Positions 7,245 through 17,400 are shown, numbered from the stretch's first letter. The stretch: 33,498 nt of DNA from an uncultured Bacteroidales bacterium (GCA_944325965.1 CALVCB010000019.1:1-33498), one strand, 5' to 3'. Notes: a model not told the origin generated them from the letters alone. A program made the numbers and translations.

Positions 7245-8573
7245 TTACCACCTGTTCAGCGGCATCCCGCCCATTTTCATGCGGACTTTCCTGCGGACGG
7301 AGTCGAGCACCGCCTCATGCTCCTGCCTGCCTTCCTCCGATTTACCTGCGACAAAATCAAGATGGGAGGCTGCACTTGTCAGCACAGTATCTATCAGGTC
7401 CACAATAAACTCCATATCCTTCTCCATAAGCCCGCGCGAAGTCACTGCAGGAGTTCCCACCCTGATTCCGGAAGTAAGGAACGGCGAGCGGGAGTCGAAC
7501 GGCACCATGTTCTTGTTGACAGTGATGTCCGCCTTCACCAGCTCCCTTTCAGCGGCCTTACCGGTAAGTTCCGGAAACTTGGTACGCAGATCTATGAGCA
7601 TCAAATGGTTGTCCGTGCCGCCGGAAACCACCTTGTAACCGCGTTCCGAAAAGGCCTCGGACATGGCGGCTGCGTTGGCCACCACCTGCTTCTGGTACTC
7701 CTTGAACTCAGGCTGGAGCGCTTCATAGAAAGAGACCGCCTTTGCCGCTATGCAATGCTCGAGAGGTCCGCCCTGCTCTCCGGGGAACACACTTGAGTTT
7801 ATGACCTGTGACATCTTCTTCACTGCGCCCTTCGGAGTGGTGAGCCCCCACGGATTGTCAAAATCCTTCCCCATAAGGATCACGCCCCCGCGCGGACCGC
7901 GAAGGGTCTTGTGGGTAGTAGAAGTGACTATATGGGCATACCTGACAGGGTTGCTGAGCAGCCCGGCAGCAATAAGGCCCGCAGTATGGGCCATGTCCAC
8001 CATGAAAATCGCTCCGACCTTGTCAGCTATCTCCCGCATCCTGGCCCAGTTCCATTCTCTTGAATAAGCGGAAGCACCGCCAATGATAAGCTTAGGCCTG
8101 CACTTCAGGGCTGTCTCCTCCATACGGTCGTAGTCCACCATACCGGTGATTTCGTCCAGACCGTAGGACACGGCATTATAAAGGATTCCAGACATGTTCA
8201 CAGGAGATCCGTGGGTCAGGTGCCCTCCCTGTGCAAGGTCGAGCCCCATAAAAGTGTCGCCCGGCTTGAGACATGCCATCATCACGGCCATGTTGGCCTG
8301 GGCCCCTGAATGCGGCTGCACATTGGCATACTCGGCCTCGAAAAGGAGGCACAGCCGGTCTATGGCGAGCTGCTCAATTTCGTCCACGACCTCACATCCT
8401 CCATAATACCGGGCTCCCGGATATCCTTCCGCATATTTATTGGTACAGACAGAGCCGAGTGCGGCAAGCACCTGCTCGCTCACATAGTTCTCGGAAGCTA
8501 TCAGCTCTATGCCGTTGGTCTGCCTTTCTTCCTCTTTTTTGATTAGACTGAAAATCTGAAGATCCTGTTTCAT
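7245..8573 (-). CDS. glyA: Serine hydroxymethyltransferase
   Basis: This PLP enzyme interconverts serine and glycine and charges tetrahydrofolate to 5,10-methylene-THF, in the cytoplasm. The sequence is highly conserved: [11 protein letters not shown] (22-32), [15 protein letters not shown] (45-59), [11 protein letters not shown] (84-94), [13 protein letters not shown] (192-204) and the PLP-lysine motif [12 protein letters not shown] with Lys222. I start it at 8573 (MKQDLQIF, 442 residues), matching the usual N-terminus; an ATG at 8594 would add seven residues with no family counterpart. A TACATTTG box on the minus strand (8627 to 8620) fits its promoter. It is divergent from the RNA methyltransferase gene. 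Methylene-THF feeds methionine synthesis, which may use the B12 imported by the next operon. Confidence 0.97.
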   Translation of the reverse strand: MKQDLQIFSLIKKEEERQTNGIELIASENYVSEQVLAALGSVCTNKYAEGYPGARYYGGCEVVDEIEQLAIDRLCLLFEAEYANVQPHSGAQANMAVMMACLKPGDTFMGLDLAQGGHLTHGSPVNMSGILYNAVSYGLDEITGMVDYDRMEETALKCRPKLIIGGASAYSREWNWARMREIADKVGAIFMVDMAHTAGLIAAGLLSNPVRYAHIVTSTTHKTLRGPRGGVILMGKDFDNPWGLTTPKGAVKKMSQVINSSVFPGEQGGPLEHCIAAKAVSFYEALQPEFKEYQKQVVANAAAMSEAFSERGYKVVSGGTDNHLMLIDLRTKFPELTGKAAERELVKADITVNKNMVPFDSRSPFLTSGIRVGTPAVTSRGLMEKDMEFIVDLIDTVLTSAASHLDFVAGKSEEGRQEHEAVLDSVRRKVRMKMGGMPLNRW

Positions 8574-8619
8574 ATAATTAATGTAAATTTTCAAAGTTCA
8601 GGTCAGTGAACATACCCGG

Positions 8620-8627
8620 CAAATGTA
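8620..8627 (-). promoter_or_regulatory. Candidate -7 box for glyA
   Basis: TACATTTG on the minus strand fits TAnnTTTG and lies about 47 nt upstream of the chosen glyA ATG. No clear -33 TTTG is visible at the expected distance. It lies back to back with the box for the divergent methyltransferase gene at 8647-8654. Confidence 0.4.
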
Positions 8628-8646
8628 GTCAATTTTTTATTTTTAG

Positions 8647-8654
8647 TACCTTTG
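8647..8654 (+). promoter_or_regulatory. Candidate -7 box for the TrmH-family methyltransferase
   Basis: TACCTTTG fits TAnnTTTG and is 33 nt before the ATG at 8687. A T-rich stretch precedes it, without a clear TTTG at -33. Motif match only. Confidence 0.45.
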
Positions 8655-8686
8655 TCCCGACAACTTTTTCCGGAAATATTTACATC

Positions 8687-9223
8687 ATGGAATCCAAAAA
8701 CAGGAAACTCCTCAACATAGAACTCGGCAGGCTGACCCCGCAGCAGTACAGGGAGACCCCCGGCTCGGGAATCGTGCTTGTGCTCGACAACATCCGCAGC
8801 GCCCACAATGTCGGTTCCGCGTTCAGGTCCGCCGACTCATTCAAGGCGGACAAGATCTACCTCTGCGGAATATGCGCCACACCTCCGTCCGCCGAGATAC
8901 ACAAATCGGCGCTGGGTGCCGAATTCAGCGTAGAATGGGAGTACTCAAAGGACACGGTCCAGGTCATAGGCAGGCTGAAGGATGAAGGATACACTGTCGT
9001 AAGCGTGGAGCAGACGGTGAATTCAGTATCCCTGGAGGATTTCCGTCCCCAGGATGGCATCAGATACGCCTTCATATTCGGGAATGAAGTCTCCGGGGTC
9101 GACCAGGCCGCAGTAGACGCCTCCGACTTCTCTTTGGAGATTCCCCAGTACGGCACCAAGCATTCTCTGAACGTATCTGTCTCCATCGGTATAGTCCTGT
9201 GGGCAGCGCACCGGAACATATAA
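8687..9223 (+). CDS. TrmH/SpoU-family RNA 2'-O-ribose methyltransferase
   Basis: The 178-residue protein contains the three SpoU motifs: LDNIRSAHNVGSAFRSAD (29-46), IFGNEVSGVD and the C-terminal IPQYGTKHSLNVSVSIGIVLW, which together form the deep trefoil knot that binds S-adenosylmethionine. The length is that of a bare catalytic domain with no N-terminal RNA-binding domain. The frame is open upstream to 8606, but the ATG at 8687 (MESKNRK) follows a promoter-like box at 8647-8654 and matches the expected domain start. The target (tRNA or rRNA) cannot be told from sequence. It ends 18 nt from the stop of the convergent phosphoesterase gene. Confidence 0.9.
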   Translation: MESKNRKLLNIELGRLTPQQYRETPGSGIVLVLDNIRSAHNVGSAFRSADSFKADKIYLCGICATPPSAEIHKSALGAEFSVEWEYSKDTVQVIGRLKDEGYTVVSVEQTVNSVSLEDFRPQDGIRYAFIFGNEVSGVDQAAVDASDFSLEIPQYGTKHSLNVSVSIGIVLWAAHRNI

Positions 9224-9241
9224 ACCATAAACTGTATCCGC

Positions 9242-10399
9242 CTAATTCCCGGTCACCGGCCGGACTGTACCTACGGTAAACTCGAACTGGTCATAAGGTG
9301 CGGTTCTCCATGCCTGGGAAGCTGAAATAGGCGAGATCGCGAAAAGAGGGGAAAATGTCCTCACGCTGACAGTCCTGCCGTCCGGCTTGAACTCAAGTAT
9401 GCGCAACCAGCAGTCACCCCCATTCCCATACCACTGTCCGTCATTGGTCTGGGAGTTGAACATCATCTGCGGAATAAGATGGCCGTCCGCGGCAGGGTCC
9501 ACCCGGAATCCGCAAGTACAGCTGTAGTCGGTATCGCACACATCGCTGCCTGCCGCGATTTCAGGAGGGACCCCGGTATGGCCGCAAAGCACCAATGCGA
9601 TATTTTTCGACGGGTAGACAAGCTTGTCCCATACCGCCTGAGGCCAGTTGCATGGTGCGACCTTGTATTTCTCGCTCTTTATGCGGGTCCCGTCATGCAG
9701 GATGAACGAATGTACGAAAATGATTACCTTGTGGTCTGCATATTCAGGCTTTGATATGAGGTCTGATGCCCACTGCAGGATTTCATCGCGCGGGGCAAAC
9801 TCCATAGCGACTATGAGCAGCCTGCCCCAATTCACGTCATTGAACTCAAAGGCGGCATTTTCAAGGGTATGTATGTTCTGCCAGTTCGGGGCAGTCGCCA
9901 CAAGATGCTTCATATTTTCGGGATTACGTTCAGGATATATATAGTCAGGCATCTGGGAATAGCGATGCTCCGCTGATATATATCCTATATCATGGTTCCC
10001 TTGGCAGGCTATGTACGGCACTTTGCCGTCCAGGTATGATAAAGAATGCGAAATGGCCTCCCACTGCTGGCGTGAGGTCTGTGTCCCGTTCTGGAAGTTC
10101 GGCAGTCCTCCTGCTATGAGTTTGTTGTTCTGTTCTACGAGATCTCCTGTAATAAGGGCCGTCATCACATTGAGCCTTTCTGCATTCTGTGCTATCCACG
10201 CAGTCTGCAGGTCGAATAGCGGCTGTGTCGCTGAAAACTTGACATAACTCTGGGGGTCACCGAACATTATCATAGAGAATGATTCAGGGTCCTCCAGCTG
10301 CGGATATACCGGTATTATCGGCTCAGACTGCCTTATCTGTCCCGACATAACTGCTGAAGACAGCAGAAACACATTAACAATCGCTGATCTGATTTTCAT
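9242..10399 (-). CDS. Secreted calcineurin-like metallophosphoesterase
   Basis: The 385-residue protein has an N-terminal signal peptide (MKIRSAIVNVFLLSSAVMSG) with no lipobox, so it is probably periplasmic or secreted. Metallophosphoesterase motifs appear in order: GDPQ (47-50, with Gln where D-x-H usually has His), TGDLVEQ (84-90), GNHD (134-137), VHS with His230, and GHTG (273-276, where GHxH is usual). The D-x-Q form is known in the CPPED1-type branch; the missing last histidine is unusual but may be natural in this subfamily. It hydrolyses a phosphomono- or diester; the substrate is unknown. It lies downstream of the SusCD-linked lipoprotein genes on the same strand, separated by 139 nt holding an inverted repeat, so it may belong to that locus or be a separate unit. 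Confidence 0.85.
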   Translation of the reverse strand: MKIRSAIVNVFLLSSAVMSGQIRQSEPIIPVYPQLEDPESFSMIMFGDPQSYVKFSATQPLFDLQTAWIAQNAERLNVMTALITGDLVEQNNKLIAGGLPNFQNGTQTSRQQWEAISHSLSYLDGKVPYIACQGNHDIGYISAEHRYSQMPDYIYPERNPENMKHLVATAPNWQNIHTLENAAFEFNDVNWGRLLIVAMEFAPRDEILQWASDLISKPEYADHKVIIFVHSFILHDGTRIKSEKYKVAPCNWPQAVWDKLVYPSKNIALVLCGHTGVPPEIAAGSDVCDTDYSCTCGFRVDPAADGHLIPQMMFNSQTNDGQWYGNGGDCWLRILEFKPDGRTVSVRTFSPLFAISPISASQAWRTAPYDQFEFTVGTVRPVTGN

Positions 10400-10428
10400 G
10401 ATATTGCTTTTTAAGCTGTCTGAAATTC

Positions 10429-10474
10429 AGAATCTGTTTTGAAAATTCATATTAAAATTCACAAAACAGATTCT
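10429..10474. repeat. Perfect 13-bp inverted repeat with AT-rich 20-nt loop
   Basis: AGAATCTGTTTTG (10429-10441) and its exact complement (10462-10474) flank a 20-nt loop that itself contains a direct repeat (TGAATTTT, 4 nt, TGAATTTT on the minus strand). It lies between the beta-propeller lipoprotein gene and the phosphoesterase gene. There is no T-run after it, so it could be a terminator of the upstream operon, an RNA stem or an operator; I cannot decide. Confidence 0.6.
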
Positions 10475-10538
10475 TGCATCAAAACTTCAGGCAGCGGATG
10501 GAAACATCCGTGATCCGTGCACATAATCTGGAACAGAC

Positions 10539-11534
10539 CTATAAAGTCTGCCCGTCAGGATACCCGAACGGGTTGTCAACATACCAGCGTGCCTTATAGA
10601 TCTGATAACCGATCCTGTTGAAAAGCCTGTTCCCGGCCACATCGCACACCTCCGCCGACCACCATGACGATGAAGTCGGGCGCATGACTATGGTCGGATA
10701 CCCTTCCGGACCGGAAGAAATGCTTTTCAGGTTGGCTTTCACGAAACAGTCGACTTCACTGAACGCCATTGAACGGCAATCAAACCGGTAGACATTCTGG
10801 ACAGAAGTAACATACAGGGCATCTTCCCCGTATACCGGCTGCAAATCATGGCAGCCGCTGTTACCGGTCGGAAGATCATATGAATCTGTCTGAGAAAGAG
10901 GATTCTCACTGTCAATACCGTCATAACTGTATCTGTAGAGCGTCGATACAGACGCGCTCCATAAACATTTGCGGATGCCGTCCCATACCACATTGTGCCC
11001 GTCCGGCAGGACATATGTCTCCACAGGGGCCGGGACATACGGAGAATCCGGGTCATATTTATACAATGTAAGCTTGTTTCCGGTGCTTGAAGCCACTGCA
11101 ATGGCTTTATCCGGAAGAATCTCCGCAGAGTGCGGGTTGCCGCCCGGGTTGGCATAGAACAGGGCCTTTTTGTCCGAAATCCGTATCAGAGCCACTCCCC
11201 CGCCGGAAGCCGTCACGAGCAGGCATGTCTTGTCGAGCACCGGTTTCGCCTCGTCCGGAAGATTGAACCATTTTGCCTCTGAAGATGACAGTCCGCTGTC
11301 CTCCGGCTTCCACTCCCATGCTATCCTGCCTGTCGGTTCATCCACCATGACGACCTTTCCTCCGGCCTGCTCCGGCAGGATCATCACCCGGGTGGCATCG
11401 TCCAGACTTATGGTCTCTTCCTCCTGATCGTCAGGATTCCACGGAATGAAAGGAGGCAGCTCCTCTTCCTTGGAACATCCTGCCAGAGTCAGGAGGGATA
11501 TCACGAATCCGAAAATAATCCTTGTCATTTCCAT
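10539..11534 (-). CDS. Surface lipoprotein with beta-propeller fold (DUF6528-like)
   Basis: The product is 331 residues. The lipobox LAGC is followed by SKEEE, the acidic signature of Bacteroidota surface lipoproteins. The body has repeated blade-like segments (GGKVVMVDEPTGRIAWEWKPE, GGVALIRISDKKALFYANPGG, NKLTLYKYD, LYRYSYDG, VYRFDCRS) and resembles proteins labelled DUF6528 in Bacteroides; that label is from memory and moderate. A propeller may bind a ligand at its central face. The start at 11534 (TGATG, 1-nt overlap with the upstream stop) implies translational coupling to the FISUMP lipoprotein gene; an in-frame ATG at 11528 is an alternative. No catalytic motif is visible. Confidence 0.75.
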   Translation of the reverse strand: MEMTRIIFGFVISLLTLAGCSKEEELPPFIPWNPDDQEEETISLDDATRVMILPEQAGGKVVMVDEPTGRIAWEWKPEDSGLSSSEAKWFNLPDEAKPVLDKTCLLVTASGGGVALIRISDKKALFYANPGGNPHSAEILPDKAIAVASSTGNKLTLYKYDPDSPYVPAPVETYVLPDGHNVVWDGIRKCLWSASVSTLYRYSYDGIDSENPLSQTDSYDLPTGNSGCHDLQPVYGEDALYVTSVQNVYRFDCRSMAFSEVDCFVKANLKSISSGPEGYPTIVMRPTSSSWWSAEVCDVAGNRLFNRIGYQIYKARWYVDNPFGYPDGQTL

Positions 11535-12841
11535 CAATAGTTCTTAACGCATCTTACCTGAAGGGCAGCGGATTTTTCGGCTTCGCTACGCTTAGTATTC
11601 ATCATGGAAAGATTCATACTTCTTCCGCTAATGCAAAGAGAGCGAGCATAATTTTCATCCTGTTGTCCAATAAACCAGACATACCCATAACGGCCAAGAC
11701 AATTTGTATAGTTAAATGATCCGTCACTCTTAAAATAAGCAAGTGGATACCAATTGAACCCTACCTGATCGGCCCCGGATACAAATAATGCAAGCATTTC
11801 ACCAGCATCGGAAGCTTCCGTAACGTCATTCTCCCAGACACCACCTTCAGAAATGATACCATTGCCTCCGCGGAGCCATGCACCGACATTGCCCATATTC
11901 TTGACAGTACATCCGTTCAGATAGAACGACTCTTTTGTCGGCGCATTTTCAGGCTTGCCGTCATGTCCTCCATTAAATTTATAGCCGCCCTGCACGAAAT
12001 CATCCGGAACATTATATTCCGCCTTGACAGCCTGAAGCAGATCCCACCAGTCGTTGCCGTTGGCGATATGCCATCCTTCAGGACAGCATCCCTGGATCTG
12101 GGCACCCAACTCGCTTTCTCCGCCATCGAGGGTGAATTCCTTACCGACAGCATCCGTTCCTTTATACCCCGGCACATACGGGCATTGCTCCGGAGTACAT
12201 CCGGGTATTCCTGTCATGGCCTCATACCAGGTATAGTAGCGTCCCTGGACTTCGTTGAGTCTCTGGAGCACGCTCTCATCGAGGGTACTTCCGGAATTGA
12301 CTATATCGACAGTGCGGCCGAGGGTTCCGTCTTCGCCGTCTTCGCGGCAGTTCTCGACCATCCACTCCTTATTGCCGTACAGTTTGGTGTTATAGTCGGA
12401 CTTGGCTGTAACCGTCAGTGCTACGCCAAATGACATCGCATCGCTCTTCCCGACTTTGTTGACTGCGACGACAGAAACCGTATTTGCCGGAATTTCGCAC
12501 GCTTTCTCAGTGACTTCGACAGTAATGGCATTCGTATTCTGACCTGCTACAATCCATATATTATCCTTATGGTCTGCCACGATAGTCCACTCATACGAAT
12601 CAGCCCCTTCTACGGCTGCGACAGAGAACTGGAACTGCGACCCTCCGACACACTCCAATGATGCCGGGGTCTTGGTTATCGGACCCGGTTTTGCCGGAGG
12701 GGTCACGGCCTGTTCTTCATCACCCTTGCCTGGATTATCAGGCTCGTCCCTTTCTACAGCTTTTGTACATGATACTGCCGCAAGGGACAGGAAAAGCATC
12801 CCTGCAGATACTATTGAAATGATTTTTCTGTTCTTTTTCAT
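11534..12841 (-). CDS. FISUMP-domain lipoprotein with a PKD-like domain
   Basis: The 435-residue protein has a lipoprotein signal ending AAVSC (Cys25), then a charged low-complexity linker with DEPDN and GDEEQ. Residues about 50-145 form a PKD-like beta-sandwich (PASLECVGGSQFQFSVAAVEG, YEWTI). Residues about 150-435 match the Fibrobacter succinogenes major paralogous (FISUMP) domain: KLYGNKEWMVENCR, GRYYTWYEAMTG, CPEGWHIANGNDWW and the closing ALQVRCVK. FISUMP proteins are surface proteins of unknown, perhaps lectin-like, role. It follows susD by 13 nt and its stop overlaps the next gene. The last third of the gene looks more AT-rich than its neighbours. In a SusCD operon such lipoproteins often bind the nutrient at the surface; that role is inferred here. 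Confidence 0.83.
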   Translation of the reverse strand: MKKNRKIISIVSAGMLFLSLAAVSCTKAVERDEPDNPGKGDEEQAVTPPAKPGPITKTPASLECVGGSQFQFSVAAVEGADSYEWTIVADHKDNIWIVAGQNTNAITVEVTEKACEIPANTVSVVAVNKVGKSDAMSFGVALTVTAKSDYNTKLYGNKEWMVENCREDGEDGTLGRTVDIVNSGSTLDESVLQRLNEVQGRYYTWYEAMTGIPGCTPEQCPYVPGYKGTDAVGKEFTLDGGESELGAQIQGCCPEGWHIANGNDWWDLLQAVKAEYNVPDDFVQGGYKFNGGHDGKPENAPTKESFYLNGCTVKNMGNVGAWLRGGNGIISEGGVWENDVTEASDAGEMLALFVSGADQVGFNWYPLAYFKSDGSFNYTNCLGRYGYVWFIGQQDENYARSLCISGRSMNLSMMNTKRSEAEKSAALQVRCVKNY

Positions 12842-12854
12842 GACTATATGTTAT

Positions 12855-14399
12855 TTAATAGTTAGGGTTCTGTTTAAGCGCATCGTTAAGAAGTATCTGG
12901 TTTTCCGGTATCGGCCACCAGTAATCCCTGTCAGGGTCGAAATAGCGCACCGCCAAGGCATTGCCTGCATAATCCTCTATCGGGCCGTTCATTACGGTCT
13001 CAGCAGTTTTCCAGCGCCTTATATCATTATAGTACAATCCTTCACCGGCAAATTCGATTCTTCTTTCGTGCCGTATGGCCTCCCTCATTCCGGCCTTATC
13101 AAGTTCACCGTAGCTATACTCAGGCATCCCTGCCCTGCGTCTCACACGGTTCAAAGCATCATACACAGCATTTGACGGGCTTGCCTCCACTTCATTCTGC
13201 GCCTCGGCAAACATCAGCAGAACATCCGCATAACGTATAAACATATAATTGGTCTCACCGATGCCGTCATCCGGGTCCCGTCCCTGTTCATCATATATTG
13301 AAAGTTTCTTATGGGCAAACCCTGTGAACTGGCATATTTCAGAAGCAGAGCAATTCTCTTTCCCGAGGAAAGTGCTTCCCGGATAGAAGTTTGTAGCATA
13401 GAATCTCGGGTCAAGGCCAACATACTGTCCTGTTCCTGCTCTGCTGCCAGGCTGATTTTCATAGGCCTCCACAAGCCCGAGAAGCGGGGCATTGTTCCTG
13501 TACTGTATACAGAAAGTATTGAATGTATTGCTCGGCGTATTCTTCGTTTTTGAGAATTCAATATTAAAGACACACTCGCAGTTGTGCTCATTCTCCGGAA
13601 GGAACATTTTCCTGTAGTCTGAATAAAGGTCATATCCTGCAGCCGTCTCGTTATCGATAATTTCCATGGCTGCATCAGCAGCATTCTGCCATCTGGATAC
13701 TTCTCCGGACGGATTGAGCAGAGGACTTGCCTCGAAAAGAAGGAGCCTTGCCTTCAAGGCCATGGCGGCGCCTTTGGTGACGCGGCCCTGTTGATCAGAG
13801 CCTGCCCACTTCCAGTCCAGAAGACGTTCAGCGTCATCAAGATCTGAAATAATGGCATTGACGACATCTTCCCTGGACGATCTTGGCAGGGAGCCATGGC
13901 TATACTCCGGCTCGTCCAGGATAAGAGGGACACCGTTGTAGTAGGTAACCAGCATATAGTAATACAAGGCCCTCAAGAATTTGGCTTCACCCTCCATAGT
14001 GGCCTTTCGCTCTTCCGAAACCGCTGCATCCGGCAATCTGTTCAAATGCGTATTGCACCGGCCTATGCCTTCATAGCAATGTTCCCAGCGCGTCTCGATA
14101 ATCCCGGTACTGTTCTTTGTATGTGTGCCGAGGGCAATCACGTTCCATCCGCCGGAATTGTTGTAGTTGTAGGCATTCGGGGAGCAGGTTTCCTCAAGCA
14201 GAGGAGTCGAGCCTCCGAACAGCCCTGAGTAAGAAAGGACATTGTAGCATCCTGTCATTGCTGCCTCGGCCCCTTCTTCTGTCTGCCAAAATGTCTCTAC
14301 TGTATACTTGTCGTGAGGGACGGTCTCGAGGTTGCATGCGATGGCGGCAGCTGATACGGCCACCACAGCCATGTATCTATATATAAATTTCATATCCAT
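12855..14399 (-). CDS. SusD/RagB-family nutrient-binding outer-membrane lipoprotein
   Basis: The 514-residue protein has a lipobox (AAIAC), then the SusD N-terminal signature PHDKYTVETFWQTEEGAEAAMTGCYNVL. TPR-like helical repeats follow (ETRWEHCYEGIGRCNTHL, EAKFLRALYYYMLVTYYNGVPL), and the C-terminus carries YADVLLMFAEAQNE, ALNRVRRRAGMPEY, RHERRIEFAGEGLYYNDIRRW and WWPIPENQILLNDALKQNPNY, all family hallmarks. It sits on the outer surface as a lid over the SusC channel. It starts 7 nt after the susC stop; a second ATG at 14393 is equally possible. No residue tells which substrate it binds. Confidence 0.95.
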   Translation of the reverse strand: MDMKFIYRYMAVVAVSAAAIACNLETVPHDKYTVETFWQTEEGAEAAMTGCYNVLSYSGLFGGSTPLLEETCSPNAYNYNNSGGWNVIALGTHTKNSTGIIETRWEHCYEGIGRCNTHLNRLPDAAVSEERKATMEGEAKFLRALYYYMLVTYYNGVPLILDEPEYSHGSLPRSSREDVVNAIISDLDDAERLLDWKWAGSDQQGRVTKGAAMALKARLLLFEASPLLNPSGEVSRWQNAADAAMEIIDNETAAGYDLYSDYRKMFLPENEHNCECVFNIEFSKTKNTPSNTFNTFCIQYRNNAPLLGLVEAYENQPGSRAGTGQYVGLDPRFYATNFYPGSTFLGKENCSASEICQFTGFAHKKLSIYDEQGRDPDDGIGETNYMFIRYADVLLMFAEAQNEVEASPSNAVYDALNRVRRRAGMPEYSYGELDKAGMREAIRHERRIEFAGEGLYYNDIRRWKTAETVMNGPIEDYAGNALAVRYFDPDRDYWWPIPENQILLNDALKQNPNY

Positions 14400-14406
14400 A
14401 ATGTCA

Positions 14407-17400
14407 TCAAAATGTTATATTGAATCCGAAGTTGACTGTCATAAGTGATGGATACTGGATTATGTTTGTTGAAGAGAGATCCATCTCCGGGTCCCACATC
14501 TTCAGAGGAGAGAATGTGAAAAGGTTTTCTCCATTGACAAACACCTGGCATCTGCTCATTCCCACATGGCTGATCCAGCGCTGAGGCAGGGACCAAGCGA
14601 GCTGCAGCTGCTTACACCGCAGATACGATGCATCATAGAGCCACTGGGTGTTCTTGTAGTCATGCATTTCAGGTGCTCCGGTGGCAGTATGGAGAATAGG
14701 GAGACGGGAGTCCGGATTTTCAGGGGTCCATGCATCCGTTATCCATTCTTTCAGGACACCTGCACCATTCCAGAAAGGAGCAGCCAGGTTACCGGAAAGA
14801 TATGTACATACATCGGCTACGCCCTGAAACTGGGCAGAAAGTTCAATGCCTTTCCATCCGATGGAGAAATTGAATGCATATGTGATGCTCGGGGTTAGGT
14901 TGCCGCAGACAGCACGGTCATCATTGTCGATGTCATCGTCGCCATCAAGATTTTTATACCGGATATATCCCGGTTTGACGCCGTTCCCCACAGTGACTGA
15001 ATTTTCAATCTCCTCATAGCTGTTATAGAATCCGTCAGCCTGGTAGAGATACCATGAATCGATAGGATAGCCCTCCTTGATGATCCTGAAATCAGTGATA
15101 TACTCCTGGCCGTCAAGATTGACAACGATGTTCTTGTTGTAACAGAAGTTACCTCCTATAGAGTAATGGAAATCCTTGAAATCGTCCCTCCACTGGAGAG
15201 CCAGCTCAATACCGTCGTTCGCGACGACACCGATATTCTGCTTCGGGCCGTTGAGATTGCCTATCTGGGCCGGAATCTGGACATCCCGAAGAATGCCCGT
15301 AGTTATTTTCTTATAGAGGTCGGCACTGAAAGTCAATCTGTTGTCAAAAGCCGCAAGGTCGGCTCCTATATTGTATGAAGTGGTAGTCTCCCAGGAGATT
15401 CCACTATCAACAAAGTCATTTATGGCAGCCCCCCCCTGAAGGACATCATCAAAACTGTAATTATAGGAACTGCTCGCGACAACCGACATCAGATATTCGT
15501 AATTACCTATAGACTGGTTGCCCATCTGTCCTATGGAACCCCTGAGCTTCAGCATATCGATCTGGTGTGCATTCCTCATGAATCCTTCCTTGTCTATTCT
15601 CCATCCCAACGACACGGCGGGGAAGAAAGCCCACCTGTTCCCCCTGGCGAACTTCGAAGAACCGTCATACCGTGCTGTGATGTCGACCAGGTACTTCTCT
15701 TTATAGTCATAGGTAAGCCTTCCAAAATACGATGACAGGAGTTCCAGGGACTGGCCACCGGTAATCTCATTCATATTCGACCCTGGAGTGAGAGCATCCA
15801 GCTGATTATTGAAATAGTCACGCTTGCCGGCCTGGAAATTCTTGGAGTCATACCTCTTATACTCTGAACCGAGCATTATATTAAAGTTGTGGTTCCCCTT
15901 GAAACTCTTGCCCCAGGAAAGGGTGTTGTAGAAAGTGAAATTGATAACATTGTTATCCCAGTCCTTCACAGACACGTAAGCACTGAACGGATGTTTTTCC
16001 ATGGTCTTGGGATTATAAGTATACATTGCGTGCTTGAAATTCTTGGACCAATGGTCTGCCTTCACATATCCGAGATTGGCGTTGTATTTGATGCCCCATG
16101 GCAGCTCATACTGAACATTGAGTTTTGCCAGGAAACGCTGGTACTGGCGTCTGATCCGTCCTTCTTTAAGTTCCATCAAAGGATTTTCAATATTGTTGCG
16201 GCCAGGGGTGGAAAGCCATGAAGAAAGGTATTTCCCGTCAGGAAGCTGGGCCCCGAATATAGGGAGGGCACGGTTTATGACATTCATGGTAGTGGACACC
16301 CCGTAGATAGGTTCGGTGTTATACCTAAGATTACCGACGATACCCACACCGACGCGGAGCCTTTTTGTCACCTGGGAATTCAGTTTGATATCCCATGAGA
16401 ACCTTTCCATATCATCGTTCGCTATCATAATGCCACGCTGGTTCTGATATCCGAGTGAAACGGAATAGTTGATTCCTTCTGTCCCTCCAGATATGTTGGC
16501 ATTGTACTGCTGCAGGATTCCCGGCCGGAAGCACAGGTCATACCAGTCAGATGCCGGATATGTGTACGGGTCATGTTTCATACCTTCCTGATATTCAAGG
16601 ATATCATCTTCAGCATAAGTCACACTGAGCTTTCCTTCGTTGAGTTCCGCCTGGTTCCTCATCCTCATGTACTGGATAGGGTCTGTCACCACGTCAGGCA
16701 GACGGGTGGCATATTGGACGCCTACATTTGCGGAGAGTTTCACTACAGGGGCCCCTATTCTGGCCTGCTTGGTCGTTATGAGGATCACGCCATTCGCTGC
16801 CTTGGAACCGTAGATGGATGCCGACGCATCCTTGAGGACTGTTATCGACTCTATGTCATGCGGATTTATCTCATCCAGGGAATATTCCATTCCGTCTACA
16901 AGAATCATAGGGCTGGAATTGCTCAATGTCCCCACGCCCCTTATCCTTATTGTGGCGGCATCACTTCCGGCTTTTCTGGAAGCGGTGTTGATATAAAGCC
17001 CGGGCATGGCATACAGGGCATGCGAAGCATTCGTCAGAGGCTGGTTCTCCATCTCATCCATCTCCCTCACTGCAACAGAGCCTGTAAGGTTGACCTTCTT
17101 CTGCTGACCATATCCGATAACCACCACATCATCCAGCTGCTGATAGTCCTCTTTCATGGTCACGAACAGCCTTGAGCTTTTCCCGACGGTGACCTCCTGT
17201 GTCTCATATCCGAGAGAGGCAACCACAAGTATGGAACCCTCAACTGTAGTTATGGAAAAATTTCCACCGGCATCGGTAAGGACACCCATATTGGTCCCTT
17301 TAAGGGTCACTGCAGCACCTATTACCGGGCCCCCCGTCGCGTCCTTGATGCTGCCGGTAACCTTGACAGGCTTCCTTTCCTGCTCGGTGCCAGGGTAAAT

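Noticed and set aside
7245-8594. Longer glyA starting at 8594
   Set aside because: The extra seven residues (MKIYINY) have no match in the family, whose N-terminus corresponds to the ATG at 8573.
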